A stretch of 29,450 nucleotides of DNA from Ichthyophonus hoferi. Its lineage: Eukaryota > Opisthokonta > Ichthyosporea > Ichthyophonida > Ichthyophonidae. Location: assembly GCA_002751075.1 (NCBI GenBank), contig NAOQ01000102.1, positions 28,644 to 58,093 on the forward strand, read 5' to 3'. Position 1 is the stretch's first letter, and every line of letters begins with the position of its first letter. Shown piece after piece: positions 1-11,250 of the stretch. Under the pieces are notes generated by a model that did not search any database, was not told the origin of the DNA, and saw only the letters and a program-made list of their open reading frames with translations. A program made the position numbers and the translations under genes.

Positions 1-1110
1 CCAAGAAGACAAGCTTCTTGGCTACTCTGACAACATATATGGCTGGATTCTTTTAGACTGATAGCTTTATAGAACTTCCATCTGCCACAATTGCATATTT
101 TTTGAGAATATATTACCTCGTAGCACATGCAACAAAACATCCACCAATAATCCATTTTCTACCAAAAACCTCTCCCCTAGGCAATGAAATTGATGACTTC
201 AATTCCATCCTAATAGATACACAACTTGAGAGCAGCTCCTTATCCTCGGAGGATATAGAGTTTCAGAGAGAGTATGCTTCCAACGCAGATACTCTTTCAT
301 CTCCACCTACCTCATTGTCAATTCCTAGATTTTTCATCATGATTCTAAAATTTTCTAGAACTGACAAGAGAGAGAGTGTGTAGATTGCCACATTAAGCCA
401 GATGCAGATTCAATTACACACTACACCAATCACTATGCTCCACCAACAACACGCTGCAGACAGACATATGGTCAACACCAAACACCAGTACACATCATGG
501 CCAACACCAAACAATACAAATCATCATTGCCAACACAGTGGCCTCCACTTCTACATCTCCCACCAATGAAGAGTTTTTTTACCCTAAGTACTACAAGGAA
601 GGAATGCATGCCCAAGACAAAATGTCTTGGATCACTGCCACGTATACTGAACTCACCACCACTAACAATTTTTGTACATGGACCCTTATAACATGAAAGG
701 ATATCCTCCATCATACTACTATCTTACATAGCCTATGGGTCTACTATGGAATAAGAAACCCAACCAGAGCAGTCATCCAACACAAAGCCCATCTCTATGC
801 ACAAGGCATCATGATGACCAAGAGCAAGGATTTATTTAATCTATTATCCCCTAGGTTCAGCTTTTTCACTGTTAGAATACTTATTGCATTTGCTATAGCT
901 TGCCAATACGAACTGACCCAACTTGACATCACGTCCACCTATCTACACGCAATACCCAAGTCCAGTGTACATGTACCAACCACCATATATGGAGTACTCA
1001 GATAATCCAAAGTGAATCTGCAAGCTATCAAAATGCTTATATGATCTATATGCCAATGAACTCCATTGGAGCAAAATGCTATTCATTATCTGGGTTCTTG
1101 GAAGTATATT
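1..1110 (+). mobile_element. Ty1/Copia-type LTR retroelement fossil, pol remnant
   Basis: This is a remnant of a Copia-type pol region read on the + strand. The left part resembles the end of the integrase region (LLGYSDNIYGWILLD near the window start). A stretch near 625-690 resembles the conserved block ahead of the reverse transcriptase (W..A...EL......W). Around 780-1000 lies the start of the reverse transcriptase itself (HKAHLYAQG, then a Copia-like ELTQLDITSTYLHA), followed near 1015-1060 by a match to the CKL.KSLYGL block. The element is broken, with roughly half a dozen or more breaks. It enters from outside the window on the left and fades near 1105. No LTR or RNase H part was found here. 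The degree of decay suggests an old insertion. Family assignment rests on motif order only. Confidence 0.75.
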
Positions 1111-1264
1111 CCTCCAAGTTTGTTGTTGACCTTAGACTATTCATAGAGGTGGAGTTGGACAGGTTGGAATCGTCTGCTAAAGGAGTTTCAAAGGGAGCTT
1201 GGTCCTTAGTTGATGGTTCTGAATTAGTGGGAAGGTCTACCTTAGCCTTCTTGTCTTTTCTCAC
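1079..1264 (-). other. Open reverse-strand stretch beside the Copia fossil, unrecognised
   Basis: About 60 codons are open on the minus strand, ending in a stop at 1079-1081. The peptide is polar and rich in Ser, Thr, Asn, Asp and Lys (for example KKAKVDLPTNSEPSTKDQ), unlike the hydrophobic or Tyr/Ile-rich peptides that random AT-rich DNA gives here. It overlaps the right edge of the retroelement remnant, where Copia similarity fades. It could be the last exon of a disordered protein, a captured host fragment, or chance. No family is recognised and no splice partner was found. Confidence 0.2.
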
Positions 1265-2551
1265 AGACTAGGCAGCAGCGATGGGAGTTAGTATGAATTT
1301 ACGTTTTGTACAGTTGTCATCAGAGGATGAATGGCCAGACATAATAGTCAATAAACAATAAATATTAATAGATACTTAGACAGTTCAAAACTCAACAACT
1401 TTTCTTACGTTTTTTTTTTCAGCAGGTCCTATTCCATACTGAGGATTGTTTGTATAATTTCCCTATATTACAGACGAGTAAGTAGCAGTCTCGAGTCCTA
1501 ATTATTGGTGTACAGTCTGCTCAAAGTTGTTGTATCTTTGTACATTGTGTCCAGAGTTTAGAACTGTGCCTATTATTCGTTGTTTATGTTCCTTTTATTT
1601 CTCTGCAACATGCGTTTATCGCGGTATCAATCGTAGTTGTGTTCATCAATGTCAATGGTAGCGATCATAAAGATCCTTATTGACTAATACAGTTCACAGA
1701 AGACCACTGAAAATGGTTTATTTCAATAAAGGACCACCCACTTATTTATAAACAATTACCGACATGTACAATGAAATCATACCCATTTATAGTGCATACA
1801 CAACTCAACTTTATTATTTCGGCATATATTACAAAACTGTCAGTATTATGCTTGTGCTACAGCATTCATACTTATATAGATGGTTTCCAAAGCAACTGCG
1901 AGGCAGTAGCCAACCATATCTCATGTTAAGATTAACATAGGCTATGGAATACAACGCGTACAACTTTACCATGGAAATGAAAATGTTATATCATATTGTA
2001 AACGAGATTGGATCCCATCAATGGTATATTTCTTCTGCCCAAATCAAAAGTCATTCATATACAATCATTGATACAATTAGAGCAAACCAATTCGTGCTAA
2101 CTACTAATGACGCCCTAGATGGAGTAATCTAATTGTATGCAATTTAAACTTTGGAAACCATAAAATGGTATAACTAAAAATATGGTCTAGACAACATAAC
2201 ATATTCTTGAAGACCTTGGGGCACTTGTGTTGTGTGTCAAGTTGTAGGCCCATAGACTACATTACAAGGTATGGCATATTAACAGTTAGAATTCACTAAA
2301 AAAATAGATGCGAAGAAAGAAATATACATGATGTAAAGCAAACCAGTACCCTACATGCTATAAATTAATGGCTAATTAATTATTCACCAACCCATTCTTA
2401 AAAACTAATGCAAAGGTCATTGGTCAGACCAAAGCAGGAAGGCGTGGGATCTAAATATTACACGCATAAATAGCGAGCAAGTAGGTGAATAATGAGTGAC
2501 AAAGAGAGACAAAGATCTATCTGCCTAGTAGCTGTAACGATGCATAAGAGA
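1111..2551. other. Intergenic region, 3' side of the DnaJ gene
   Basis: There is no recognisable gene beyond the reverse-strand open stretch at its left edge. The region contains a short poly-T run near 1410-1420 and a 280-bp segment bounded by inverted repeats (listed separately). The 3'UTR of the minus-strand DnaJ gene must end somewhere below 2552, but no convincing polyadenylation signal close to the stop codon could be chosen. Confidence 0.5.
1880..2161. repeat. MITE-like segment with 13-bp terminal inverted repeats
   Basis: The segment starts with ATGGTTTCCAAAG (1880-1892) and ends with its exact reverse complement CTTTGGAAACCAT (2149-2161). A weaker inward similarity (AACTGCG against AATTGCA after a short gap) suggests slightly longer, decayed ends. 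A length near 280 bp without coding capacity fits a non-autonomous DNA transposon. No clear target-site duplication is visible, so chance pairing is not excluded. Confidence 0.3.
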
Positions 2552-5500
2552 CTAGAAGCCGCTATAGAACTGCTGCTGCTGGAACCCTGTACGTGGAAGA
2601 AAGTATCATGTGTTAGCCATTTGTATTTCCCCACATCTATACATTCTCACCTCCCTTAAGAATATCTGGCTTTCTTCACCATAGGTTCCAAACTTTTAGT
2701 TATCTTTTACTATATTTTCCCATAATTTGATGGGCACAAAAGAGTGTAAGCTAAAGAATGATGGAATGGAGAGAAAAGGGATGACGGATATCAGGAAAGA
2801 ATAGGCGAGCATGAGGGGTGGATAGCACTAGAGCAAAAACGAGGAAGTACAAAACAAACATTAGGGCACGGCTAGCTATATTGATTAACATGGCTTTGGC
2901 CTCAGATTTAATGCATACGACTATACTAGTGACCGTTTGAAAACCTAACTACACGGTACAGAATTAGTTGACATAGCATAGCCCATGTTGTATAAGTAGG
3001 CAATCCAGAAATAAAATTAGCCGGGCAACGCTATTGTGCCAGTATTGTATGTGACTATCAGGGTAATAAAAATGGAATACAGCCTTACCAGCGAAGCCTG
3101 CAGGCCGTCCTCTGCGTGATCCGGCATGACTGAAGCCTCCAAATGGACTTTCGCCAAATGATTGGCCCCCCATTCCACCTCCCATGTTGAACATGCGGTG
3201 AAGGTCATTAACGTCAAAGCCTATGATTGGGAAATATGAGCATAAATAAATGAAGTGAAAAGAGGTGCGAGAACGGGGGTGAAAGAATCAAGAATAAGGC
3301 AAGAGAGAGTAGAGGTAAATTAGGGGAGAAGAGATGCTACCTATAGTGAGGAACAATAGGTGTTTCGCCTGAGGGCTAACCCCTCCTACAGCCTATGTAT
3401 GTATATATTAATTTATATATAGTTCTTCTTTAATTCCAGATACACAGAAACCTGCCCATTATAATTTGGAAGCCTTATACCAATAGTGAGCAAGAGCCGA
3501 GTAGGCAAACAGACAGAAGGATAACAGACTAAAATGCAAGATAGTACATGGGTCAACCATAAAGCATTGCAATACATCCCTCTATATGCACTGGCAGCAT
3601 TAGGCCAAGCCATGCTATCTAGTGACATCGCATTCATGTCACTAGATTCGCATAACAAGAACGCTTAAACCCAGATATAATAGTAAAATAATATTGAGCC
3701 TATCGATGCATAAACAGATTACAACTACATTATACACATAACATCATCACTATTACACCAATGCATACCCTGGCCGCCAAAGTCAAATCCACCGGCCCCA
3801 CCACCCTCTTCGAGATCTGCTCCGGTATCATATGCATGTTTCTTACGGGGATCAGTCAGAACGGCATAAGCCTCACCCACATCCTTAAACTTAATTTCAG
3901 CCTCCTTAAGATTGTCAGCGTTCTTGTCTGTGTAGGGAGGTTAGTGAGTACACCAGTGAGCACATGTGTGGGCGTGAATGAAAGAGTACGGGAGGGGAGG
4001 GGCAGCAGGTGACACGAAGATACTTCCTCTCAACATTGTTTTCACAATCCTCTTATTGATTTGCTAACATGTTCCCAGAAATAAGGAAAGAAGTGCCCCA
4101 CGCACTAAGCATATCACACCCACCACTGTATTTTCCGGTATGGAAGAGGCAGGTACATTAACGAGAAGTAAGATAGACATAAATAGTAAAATACCTGGGT
4201 GCCACCTGAGGGCCTCCTTGCGATAGGCTTTCTTGATCTGGTCCTCGGTGAAGTTTTGAGGTAGCTATATATATGTGTGCATTTATGTGAAAAAAAGAAG
4301 ATGGATCTCATTAGTAACATGTTCACAATAGGATTAGAGAAAGTGGTTATGGTATAATATCGTTAAGTGCTTAATACATACAGCTTATACTTCACACCCT
4401 CCCGCTCTCATACGACCAATATGGGGAATATAGATTGAGTAGTGTAAGGATAGGTGAGCTGTGCAGGTAAAGTATAAAAAAATAGCACAATAGGAAGCCA
4501 AGGGCTGCGACAGAAACAAAAACAGAAAGATCAAGTTGATGGTGGCCATGTGAGAAACTAGTAGTAAACGCGAAGGATGATATACTATCACACCAACATA
4601 CCCCGAGAATCTTATAGTAGTCTTTTCTTTTAGATTTCTTCAGCTCTCGCTTTGCGTCTCTCAGATGTTGTTTAAAGGCTAAAGATAGAAAGGAGAGGGG
4701 GGAGATGGAAGGAGAAGGGGTCAGCTGTAGGCAACTAGGGGGTATGATATCCACCTAACAACACCGTGCTTAATTGATCGCTTTGTTTGCCATTATACCC
4801 TTCCATCCATACTGTATAGGATTGCATGTATTCTTATGTGCAAGTAAATCTTTCTCCAACAGTTACCCATGCAAATATAGACTAGAATTCAAAGAAGAAT
4901 ATATATAAAGCAATATTCATTCCCATCCCACTCCATCAAATGGTAGCTAGACATTTAGTACGCACTATAGTTGCTGGGTTCCAGTTTGCTGACGGACTCG
5001 TAGTCGCGGACTGCTTCCTCGTGCTTACCTAGGTCAGCATAGCACTTGGCTCTCCGCTGATAGACCTGTAGGAATAGATTATTAGTACTAGTACCCATCT
5101 TGTGCAAATACCTTACATGGACATTGAAAATATAGTCACGACACACGGAGTGACAGGCCAGTCTTATCTTCCTCTATGGTTTAAAGGATTACCCCTACCA
5201 ACCAATCCTTGGCCAGAATATAAACATAATAGTGTCCTCTCTGGGGTATGCCTACCTATTCTAGTAGAACTCTACATCACTTATATCATGCTATAATAAC
5301 TCTATATTGCTTATCTGCATATGAAATAATTATAACTTACACACGAGGTCCCACCACTAATAAACCAACCATATCGCTCTAAAGAAGAAGGTGTTCTCTG
5401 ATGACTGAAGAGTGATCGACCAATTTAGGCCATGACCTTAAACTTTGATAGTAGTACTAGGTACCACACCAAGTATCTATATAACACATACAGGACACAA

Positions 5501-8500
5501 ACACATAAATCCTTCCCACTTCTCACACCCTCACCTTAATATACTTATCATCCAGTTTGAGGGACTCTGTGCAATCGTCAATTGCCTCTTCAGTGCGACC
5601 AAGCTGCAAACCACCAGGGTAGGAAATATCAGCAACTACGCCTACCTACTTCATCTTAATATGCATGATATTGAAACCATATATTTTAAATTCACGTGTT
5701 TTTCCTTGACTACGAAAATAATACGCTACAGTAGGATTACTATAGAGTATATTACACCCCATTTCCACCTCACTTCTAGTGGGTACCATCCAACTTGGTA
5801 TATTCTCATACCCTTTTGTATTCTCAACTAGAACTACCCGGTTTTATTCCCCCTGCTCGTGGCTATACCTTCATTGCCTCCCCTTTTACCAATTCGTGTA
5901 ACTATCCAACCCCTTCTTATCTTCACTAATTATTTGTCAGGATTGCAATATATTAGAATCAAATAGATCGTCACCACAAGAGAGACCCCATATATATCTA
6001 GGGAGCAGGGTGGGAATGGATAGAATAATAGCACACACCTTGAGCAAGACAGTGGCACGGTTATTATAAAGCTTGGCATTGGTGTCGGTATTGAGGGGGT
6101 CGACCAATAGGGCCTTGGTATACAGGTCGTAAGCCTTTTGGAACTCACCCTGACGGAAGGCATTATTACCTTCTTCCTTGGCTGATTCTATTTGCTTCAT
6201 TTTCTGTAATATGATTGGTCTCTTGTCAGCATATCTCTTAATTCCTCGTTTACCCCATATATTTTTCTCTGATATATACGGGCTCTTTGAGGTGATCATT
6301 CACCTGAGTCATATCTCTACCTGCCTGTCCATGCATAATATCTAAAGTGCAGATAGGTATATAGACGAAGTGCTGCTTCCTTAATTAACCATATGTCCAT
6401 CTGTCTTTGGTACACATGATTGTAAACCAATCCTTACTCGTTTTACATACTACATCAACCCCACCTCACTGTTTAACACTATCATAGGATAGTTACATAA
6501 AGACCAATGGAATGAACGATAGGAGGTAAACACTAGTAGCACACATCGTATTTCATAGGACTGCCTCACACCCACACAGAAATATTAAACATGGAGCAGG
6601 AACTATATAGGGCTATCTACATACATGTGGATATGTACATATAGGAGCTCATATACAGATAGTACCCTACCTTAAACAGCACTCGGGCCTTCTTGTGATC
6701 GGGGTCGAGAGCTAGAGCGTTTTTAATGAATGCCTTGGCAGTCTAAAAGTGCTTAGGTTAGTGGCTATCCATATAGAGATATACATATGGAAGTATATAC
6801 TACTTTTCATATAAGATCATGCAGGATATTAATGTAGGTCCGGATAGATATACATGACCTATTAATATATAATTACATAGTTATATATAAAAACTATTAT
6901 ATGAGTTAAACAAGTTAGAATAAAAGCTCTTTATGCATACATACATCTGCATTGCCTTGGTAGTAGAGTGCCATTCCTCTCAGATAATTAGCTTCCACGT
7001 CATGTTTATCATCCATTAGTATGTTACTGACCACCCACCAATCATTAGAGGGAGTGGGATCTCATGGGTGTGCATCATAACTCTCACCAATGGGTATGTC
7101 TCACTAGAACTAAGGTATGTACATAGTTATCGAGGTATTGATAGTATTAATGAAAGAATCCATATAAAAGGCAGTCATATATATACCACAATACGCACGA
7201 CCCTTGCCCAATAGGAACAGGCATGCTAACACACCCACGTCTCTATACAAGTGTACACAACAACATCTAGTTTCTATTCCACTTACCCAGCCTCCTGTAC
7301 AGACTCTTCATATTTATGAGAGCCAATCAGAGCCTCAACCTTGAGGTACTGCATGGTGATTGGTTGTTTATTAGTACGTGTGTATCTATGAATCTATCAA
7401 ATTAAAACAATTAACGGAAAAGCCACCCTATTGGCGCATGATGTGATTCTTAGAGGGAAAGAAGGAGCTAGTAGTGATAAGAATAAGCCAATGAGATATG
7501 AGATAAGAGACTCGTGGTAATCTACAAAAATATCTACAGCTCCCTGGCATGTTACTTAAGCCTAATTGGACTAGTAATATATAAAATGATAGCCTGATAA
7601 TCAAGTCAAACTATTGCATGGCTTCTAGCTACTAGGAATAATGGGGAGGGCAACTAATAATATGGCGTAGATGATAGTAAGAGAGGGGGTATGTGTAAAC
7701 TGAGCTAGGGTGCATGAGTGTGCCGGATAACATAGTTTGTAAATAAGGATACACCCTTATTTACGAGCTATGGCAAGGGATGGTGCCGATATATATATAT
7801 GTGAATAGGAGAGGCACACACTTACCCTAATAGGCAATGCCCCAGGAGCCTTATCAAGAACCTATTACCAGTAATTAGTAATAGCTGTTAGCCAATAAAC
7901 CAATAGAGTTAAATTATTTAAATCGCTTAGGTACACTGAGAACAAATCGATTTAATATGAAAATCGTGCTGGCTATCTATATAAAATATCAACAGCTAAT
8001 AGAGATTTATCCACAAAACAAATAGGGTTATATGAGCAACTGATAGTATAATCAAGACCCAGTTAGATTGGCCGTCATGTGATAGGAACTAACATTAATA
8101 TAGAGAGGGATAGTCATTGGACAATGGCCAGTGTGATCATTCTAACTGGTTATAAAATCACCAATCAACGTCTACATATAGACATACCATCTAAGTGCAT
8201 TGCCTCCTACTGGTGCAATAAATCATAATATATGGGCTATATTATCATAATTGCCCCCATATAGGGTAAATGTACATGTATGCATGTATAAATATATTAG
8301 GATGTATATAAAGCAATACAGCTAGATTGGAAATGGAAGGAGAACTCAAGTGTCTGTGTAAATATATATACCCAATAATATGTATATGTATCAGAAGATG
8401 TCCTAGTGTAGGTGTATAAAGCCACACGCACCATAAAAAATACATATAACCATGCGGGATCGCAGGCGGGTATATGCCATTATATATGTATGATAGTACA

Positions 8501-10572
8501 TAAGATAAAATAGTAGTACGCATGCATATCACCGTGAACATGTGCACGTAATATTAAATGTGAACGGACCAATACCTGATCAATATTAAAAATAGCCCTG
8601 AGGTAGTCCTGGGCTTGCATGGACTGCTTAGCTAAATTCATATAACGGACAGTAGCCTGAAGAGAATCTAACTGTATACCCATAGGTCAGTAATTAACTG
8701 TTTGATTTAAACTATAATGGATTGGTGGGCCAATGAGATTATCTGCTATTATTAAATATCAAGTCATGTGATATGATAAAGAAAGCTGGAGTCTTTGGTC
8801 TACTAGCATTAATCAGTAGCCAATGAAGCCTCAAGGATCCACCATCAACCCCTTACGAAGCATATTGCTGGTCTCCTTGAAAATTATACAAACACATGTG
8901 TATATCAAGGCTGTATATTGCTCACCGTAGTTTATGCCTTCCTATATTTGTAGTTACACACCTCATTCTCCTTTACCCTCCTACCCTCATACATATCCAA
9001 ATAACCAATGGCATAGCAGTAACTAATCATATTGTCGAGGTCATTTAAATAGCATGAGGGTTATATTAAGAAATGTGAATAGAAAAATGACAAAATAACA
9101 ACAGAGAGACGGTGGCTAATATCCTTACATCTAGTTTGGCTGAAGCTGCAGCAGAGTATTGGCTGTCGGAGGAGACTTTCTAATAAGATGAACCAATCAT
9201 GCCACTGTTAGAATTTCTGACTGCAAACTGCTATTGGTCAAACATGCATGCATAAAACCAGAATAGTCCATTTATAAAAAAAATAATTGTATCCTTAATA
9301 TATATTAATAACTATTTATTGGTTATAGAATTTCATTATTGGTAATGATATACCTATCCATAACAACATGGTCTCCATGCATCTGTAGCCACCCCTACCC
9401 TTACACGCTCTTATATCATGAATTGGTTTGTGTTTGTTCAATATTTATTTCATATGTTGTCTAAATATATCGTATTTCCTTGATGACGATATGTATGAAT
9501 GCATGTATCAATATACACACACATTCATATAAAGTGTTTATACATAGAGATGTGTACGTATTGGGATCCTTTAGCCCTGTCTGCCCCTGATTAGCTAGCA
9601 CCCTATCTACTCACCTCAAAGTATTTGGCAGCATTGTCTAACTCACCAATTCCCATAAGGCCCTTGCCCATACGGTGTAGTGCCTGCATGTTGATTGGGT
9701 TAGACTACGTCATAGTACATATAAAACATAACAACAACCACCTCCCCACCCACCCATATATATATATATATATAATATACACACCCTATGATTGGTAGGG
9801 TCAAGGGCTAGAGCACGAGTGCAATCGTCTATGGCCTCCTTGTATTTCTTCAACATAAGAAGAGCAGCCGCTCGGTTGGTTAGGTAAGCAGGCTCGGTGG
9901 AAGAGAGTTCTGTTATTGTTATAATACGCCTATTAGCATGTGTGTAATGTCCTATTATATCCTACTACCTCCTACTATAACAGATGTATGGTCGTGTATT
10001 TATCAAAGAGAGGGTACTTGCCGATGGCCTTGGCATACATATCCACTGCCTTATAGTACTCCTGGCGACTATACATCACATTAGCAGCATTCTTCCATTC
10101 CTCTGCCGTCCTACGCATAAAAATGACGTAAGTACCATACTAGTGCAAGCAACGTCATAATATTACTAGCTCTATTTCTTTCTCTTTATTATCTACACAA
10201 CCATATACAATTATTATTTATACCTGTGAATATTCCATACTATCTGATTTTTAAAATTTTTAATCACATTGCCATTCTTTCTTTCACAAAAATATTAACC
10301 CCTGTTCGAAAGGGTGTATAAACAACCAAATGTCCCTTACTGCTTGAAGGGTTGGTAGTGAAATTATACTCAATAGAGTAACGGAAATAAGGAAAGAGGT
10401 AGGAGTTTCAACCAGCTATAGTTAAGGAAAATGACCTTGGTACCATATAGGTTGCCATAACAACAAGTCAAGCTGGTATGATCATAGCAATTCTTCGCAA
10501 CAGGTCATTTTCATATGGTCAACTAAATACTTACATGGTCTTTTCGACCTGGGGTTCTTGGTCGTCTTGCAT
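2552..10572 (-). CDS. DNAJC7: DNAJC7/TPR2-type co-chaperone (TPR repeats plus J domain)
   Basis: Eighteen exons give a 508-residue protein, close to human DNAJC7 (about 494). Exons in transcript order: 10572-10535, 10110-10022, 9909-9785, 9683-9615, 9179-9129, 8671-8576, 7861-7826, 7348-7287, 7026-6945, 6742-6671, 6203-6039, 5603-5535, 5065-4966, 4678-4602, 4264-4195, 3927-3769, 3220-3089, 2586-2552. All phases agree. About nine TPR units run from residue 15 to 351. [20 protein letters not shown] (358-377) leads into the J domain, whose Hsp70-activating HPD is residues 399-401, split by an intron between P and D. A Gly/Phe-rich tail ([23 protein letters not shown]) ends the protein. In the family, the TPRs bind Hsp70 and Hsp90 C-termini and the J domain stimulates Hsp70 ATPase in the cytosol; that role is inferred here. 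Intron 2 has a GC donor. Intron 13 ends in a very strong pyrimidine tract (4679-4718). The start is the first ATG giving a short first exon; an upstream UTR exon cannot be excluded. Confidence 0.93.
9756..9774. repeat. (TA)n microsatellite in DNAJC7 intron 3
   Basis: This is a perfect alternating TA tract. It takes up about a fifth of a 101-bp intron, next to a C-rich stretch (9733-9755). Confidence 0.9.
10016..10021 (-). promoter_or_regulatory. GC-type splice donor (GCAAGT) of DNAJC7 intron 2
   Basis: Exon 2 ends at 10022 and the intron begins GCAAGT on the minus strand instead of GT. Splicing here gives ATC G|AA CTC (Ile-Glu-Leu), which keeps the second TPR ([12 protein letters not shown]) in frame. 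GCAAGT is the usual consensus of the rare GC-AG intron class. Confidence 0.8.
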
Positions 10573-11250
10573 AGTGTAGTAGTGTATATGTACGTTCTAC
10601 CTAAATTTAGTTATTAAATAATGAACTTGTGTTACACACAATATCTATCAACACTTCGAGCGAACAAGGCTCGATAATAATAAGACAATATGGGCCAACC
10701 AACAGCTATATATATAGGCTTCTCTAGAATACCTCGGACCCCGGGGTTGTAGTGTTGTGATTAGACTGGCACGTTGTACTGCGCAACACGGCCTATCCAT
10801 TGGCTGTCTTATGTGCCTTAGTATTGGTTAATCATCTTAACGAATCTATATTTATCTTTATCTATCTCAATCATTATGTCTGTAATTGGTTTCTATTCGG
10901 TTTCCATATATCTTGATTACATTTTTGTTACAAAATTACATACCGAATTATAATGAAAAAATTAAAATCGTAAAAAAATATATAAGTTAGATAGTCTATT
11001 TTGTTAATAATAAATATAAAGGATATAATATATCTATCTTCTTATTGGATAAAGATCATAGGACAACGGTCTCTATATAGGTAGGCTTTCAAAACTTCCC
11101 GAATATTCTTATATTTACATTGCAAACAAACCCCATCTTACATAATGCTATTATAATATAATGCAATGGATTAAATAGGTTTATATACTTATTATGTACA
11201 TATAAACTATATGGGGCTAACCGGAAAAGGTTACAGACTGAAAATTTTAA
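10573..11250. promoter_or_regulatory. Divergent promoter region, DNAJC7 (-) and HINT3-like gene (+)
   Basis: These 678 bp separate two start codons pointing away from each other. On the DNAJC7 side, a TATATATA run (about 10707-10715) lies about 140 bp upstream of the ATG, and two inverted CCAAT boxes (ATTGG at 10799-10803 and 10823-10827) lie 230-255 bp upstream. A locally GC-richer patch (about 10725-10795) sits between. On the HINT3 side a TATATA motif occurs near 11076. All of these are simple motif matches in AT-rich DNA and untested. Confidence 0.35.

Noticed and set aside
5445-5831. 128-codon + strand open frame
   Set aside because: It overlaps DNAJC7 exon 12 on the opposite strand and otherwise lies in intron sequence; its composition is that of AT-rich noise.
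10690-10735. Heat-shock element in the DNAJC7 promoter
   Set aside because: TTC and GAA occur but with the wrong spacing (four bases in place of two), so the match is not convincing.
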